Under the pieces are notes generated by a model. It had not been told where the DNA came from. It did not search any database and saw nothing but the letters and a program-made list of their open reading frames with translations. The translations under genes were made by a program, and so were the position numbers. A stretch of DNA of 64,000 nucleotides. Source: JAHEDH01 sp963745865 (GTDB lineage Bacteria; Actinomycetota; Acidimicrobiia; Spongiisociales; ZC4RG35). The DNA lies in contig CAVUYZ010000004.1 in NCBI GenBank assembly GCA_963745865.1, positions 558,001 to 622,000 of the forward strand, in the 5' to 3' direction. Below, one piece after another: positions 63,092-64,000 of this stretch (positions are counted from its first letter, which is position 1; each line of letters starts with the position of its first letter).

Positions 63092-64000
63092 GTGGCTTTT
63101 CAGTGTGATTCGTGCGGTCATCGCGCCAGCAAGTGGATGGGCTTCTGCCCGCAATGCGGTTCCGGTGATCCGCTGACCGAGATGGTCGAGACCACCCGCT
63201 CGAAGAAGCGCTCGTCGGGCCCGGCCAACCGGCCGATCGGGCTCGATCAGGTCGAGTCGTCCAACGTGATCCGTCGTGACACCGGGATGTCCGAGCTCGA
63301 TCGTGTGCTCGGTGGCGGCCTCGTCGACGGGTCGGTTGCGCTGGTGGGTGGCGAGCCAGGGGTCGGGAAATCGACGCTGTTGCTGCAGATGGCGGGGTCG
63401 CTCGCCGCGGCCGGTCACCGGGTCCTGGTCGCAACGGCCGAGGAGAGCGCCCAACAGGTGGGGTTGCGTGCCCAACGTCTGGGGATCGACGCCTCCGAAG
63501 TGCTGATCCTCGCCGAAGACGACGTCGATCGGGTGATCGATACGGCGCAGCAGGCAAAGCCGGCCGTGCTGATCATGGACTCGATCCAGACCGTGGGGGT
63601 CGCAGACATCTCGTCTGCACCCGGGTCGGTCACACAGGTTCGAGAAGCGAGCTCTCGTCTGATCCGCTACGCCAAGGCCAGCGGGACCGCGACGATCGTG
63701 GTTGGCCATGTCACCAAGGACGGTGGGCTCGCCGGCCCCAAGATCCTCGAGCACATGGTCGACGTTGTCCTGTATCTCGAGGGCGACCCCGATCGTGGGT
63801 TCCGGGCGCTGCGCAGCTTCAAGAATCGGTTCGGGGCGACCCACGTCGTCGCGCTGTACGACATGCGATCCGAAGGCATGGTCGAGGTGCTCGATCCCTC
63901 AGAAGCCTTCCTGGCCGAATGGCAGTCGAACGTGCCCGGCACCGTCGTGTTCCCCGCGGTCGAGGGCAGGCGGTCGGTGATGGTCGAAATCCAAGCGCTC
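63092..64000 (+). CDS. radA: DNA repair protein RadA (runs off right edge)
   Basis: The first 303 residues are present. An N-terminal zinc finger (CDSCGHRASKWMGFCPQCG) is followed by a RecA-like ATPase with Walker A GEPGVGKSTLLLQ, Walker B AVLIMDSIQT and the RadA-specific KNRFG in SFKNRFGATH. The Lon-like C-terminal domain begins at the edge (AVEGRRSVMVEIQAL). It is a branch-migration helicase in recombinational repair. Confidence 0.95.
   Translation, partial: MAFQCDSCGHRASKWMGFCPQCGSGDPLTEMVETTRSKKRSSGPANRPIGLDQVESSNVIRRDTGMSELDRVLGGGLVDGSVALVGGEPGVGKSTLLLQMAGSLAAAGHRVLVATAEESAQQVGLRAQRLGIDASEVLILAEDDVDRVIDTAQQAKPAVLIMDSIQTVGVADISSAPGSVTQVREASSRLIRYAKASGTATIVVGHVTKDGGLAGPKILEHMVDVVLYLEGDPDRGFRALRSFKNRFGATHVVALYDMRSEGMVEVLDPSEAFLAEWQSNVPGTVVFPAVEGRRSVMVEIQAL

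Overview
The window is a dense, high-GC stretch of a bacterial chromosome, almost certainly from the Actinobacteria and most likely near the class Acidimicrobiia. The reasons are gene order (tilS-hpt-ftsH-folP-folB-folK, then panC-coaX-lysS, clpC and radA), a SigR/RsrA-type sigma and zinc anti-sigma pair, a WhiG-type sigma factor, an amtB-glnB-glnD nitrogen cluster, and a mycothiol-type DinB-fold protein. Class-level placement is inference. I see no CRISPR array, prophage, transposase or plasmid gene, and no gene-free stretch longer than about 210 bases.

Layout: 1-3.5 kb holds a left-truncated ftsH and a divergent polX plus a small membrane protein. At 3.6-6.3 kb a von Willebrand D-domain lipoprotein gene lies between a gene and a decayed copy of that gene's 3' end. 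At 6.3-17.5 kb come a TetR unit with operator palindromes, a K+-dependent membrane pyrophosphatase, a double histidine-phosphatase, a PIN-PhoH ATPase, the threonine-to-glycine pair kbl-tdh and an M20 amidohydrolase. On the minus strand, 17.5-21.2 kb holds amtB-glnB-glnD. At 21.3-33.4 kb come ybaK, cfa, a Tat-exported metallo-beta-lactamase-fold lipoprotein, a SoxR regulator divergent from a split transketolase across a near-perfect SoxR box, a membrane glycosyltransferase-like gene bracketed by two copies of a 51-bp palindromic repeat, an acyl-CoA ligase/hydratase pair and topA.

From 33.5 to 50.8 kb the plus strand carries housekeeping operons: tmk-holB, tRNA-Thr, sigR-rsrA, a metalloprotease, tilS-hpt-ftsH, folP-folB-folK with an embedded catalytically dead phosphatase-like gene, panC-coaX and lysS. 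At 50.8-53.8 kb are a degenerate GGDEF protein, a WhiG-like sigma factor, a response regulator and a polyprenyl synthase. clpC follows, then a minus-strand nucleoside/BMP-type ABC transporter operon, a zinc-ribbon membrane protein and the start of radA.

Two window-wide patterns matter to the reader. First, many genes carry a TANNNT box exactly 6-7 bases before the start codon, so much of this genome is probably translated from leaderless mRNAs; I used this to choose starts. Second, about a dozen otherwise normal, mostly essential genes are broken by single extra bases (about 18 insertions against 2-3 deletions). Correcting them restores family length (for example exactly 112 residues for GlnB), so residual long-read sequencing error is more likely than real gene decay. 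Those genes are given over their full repaired extent.
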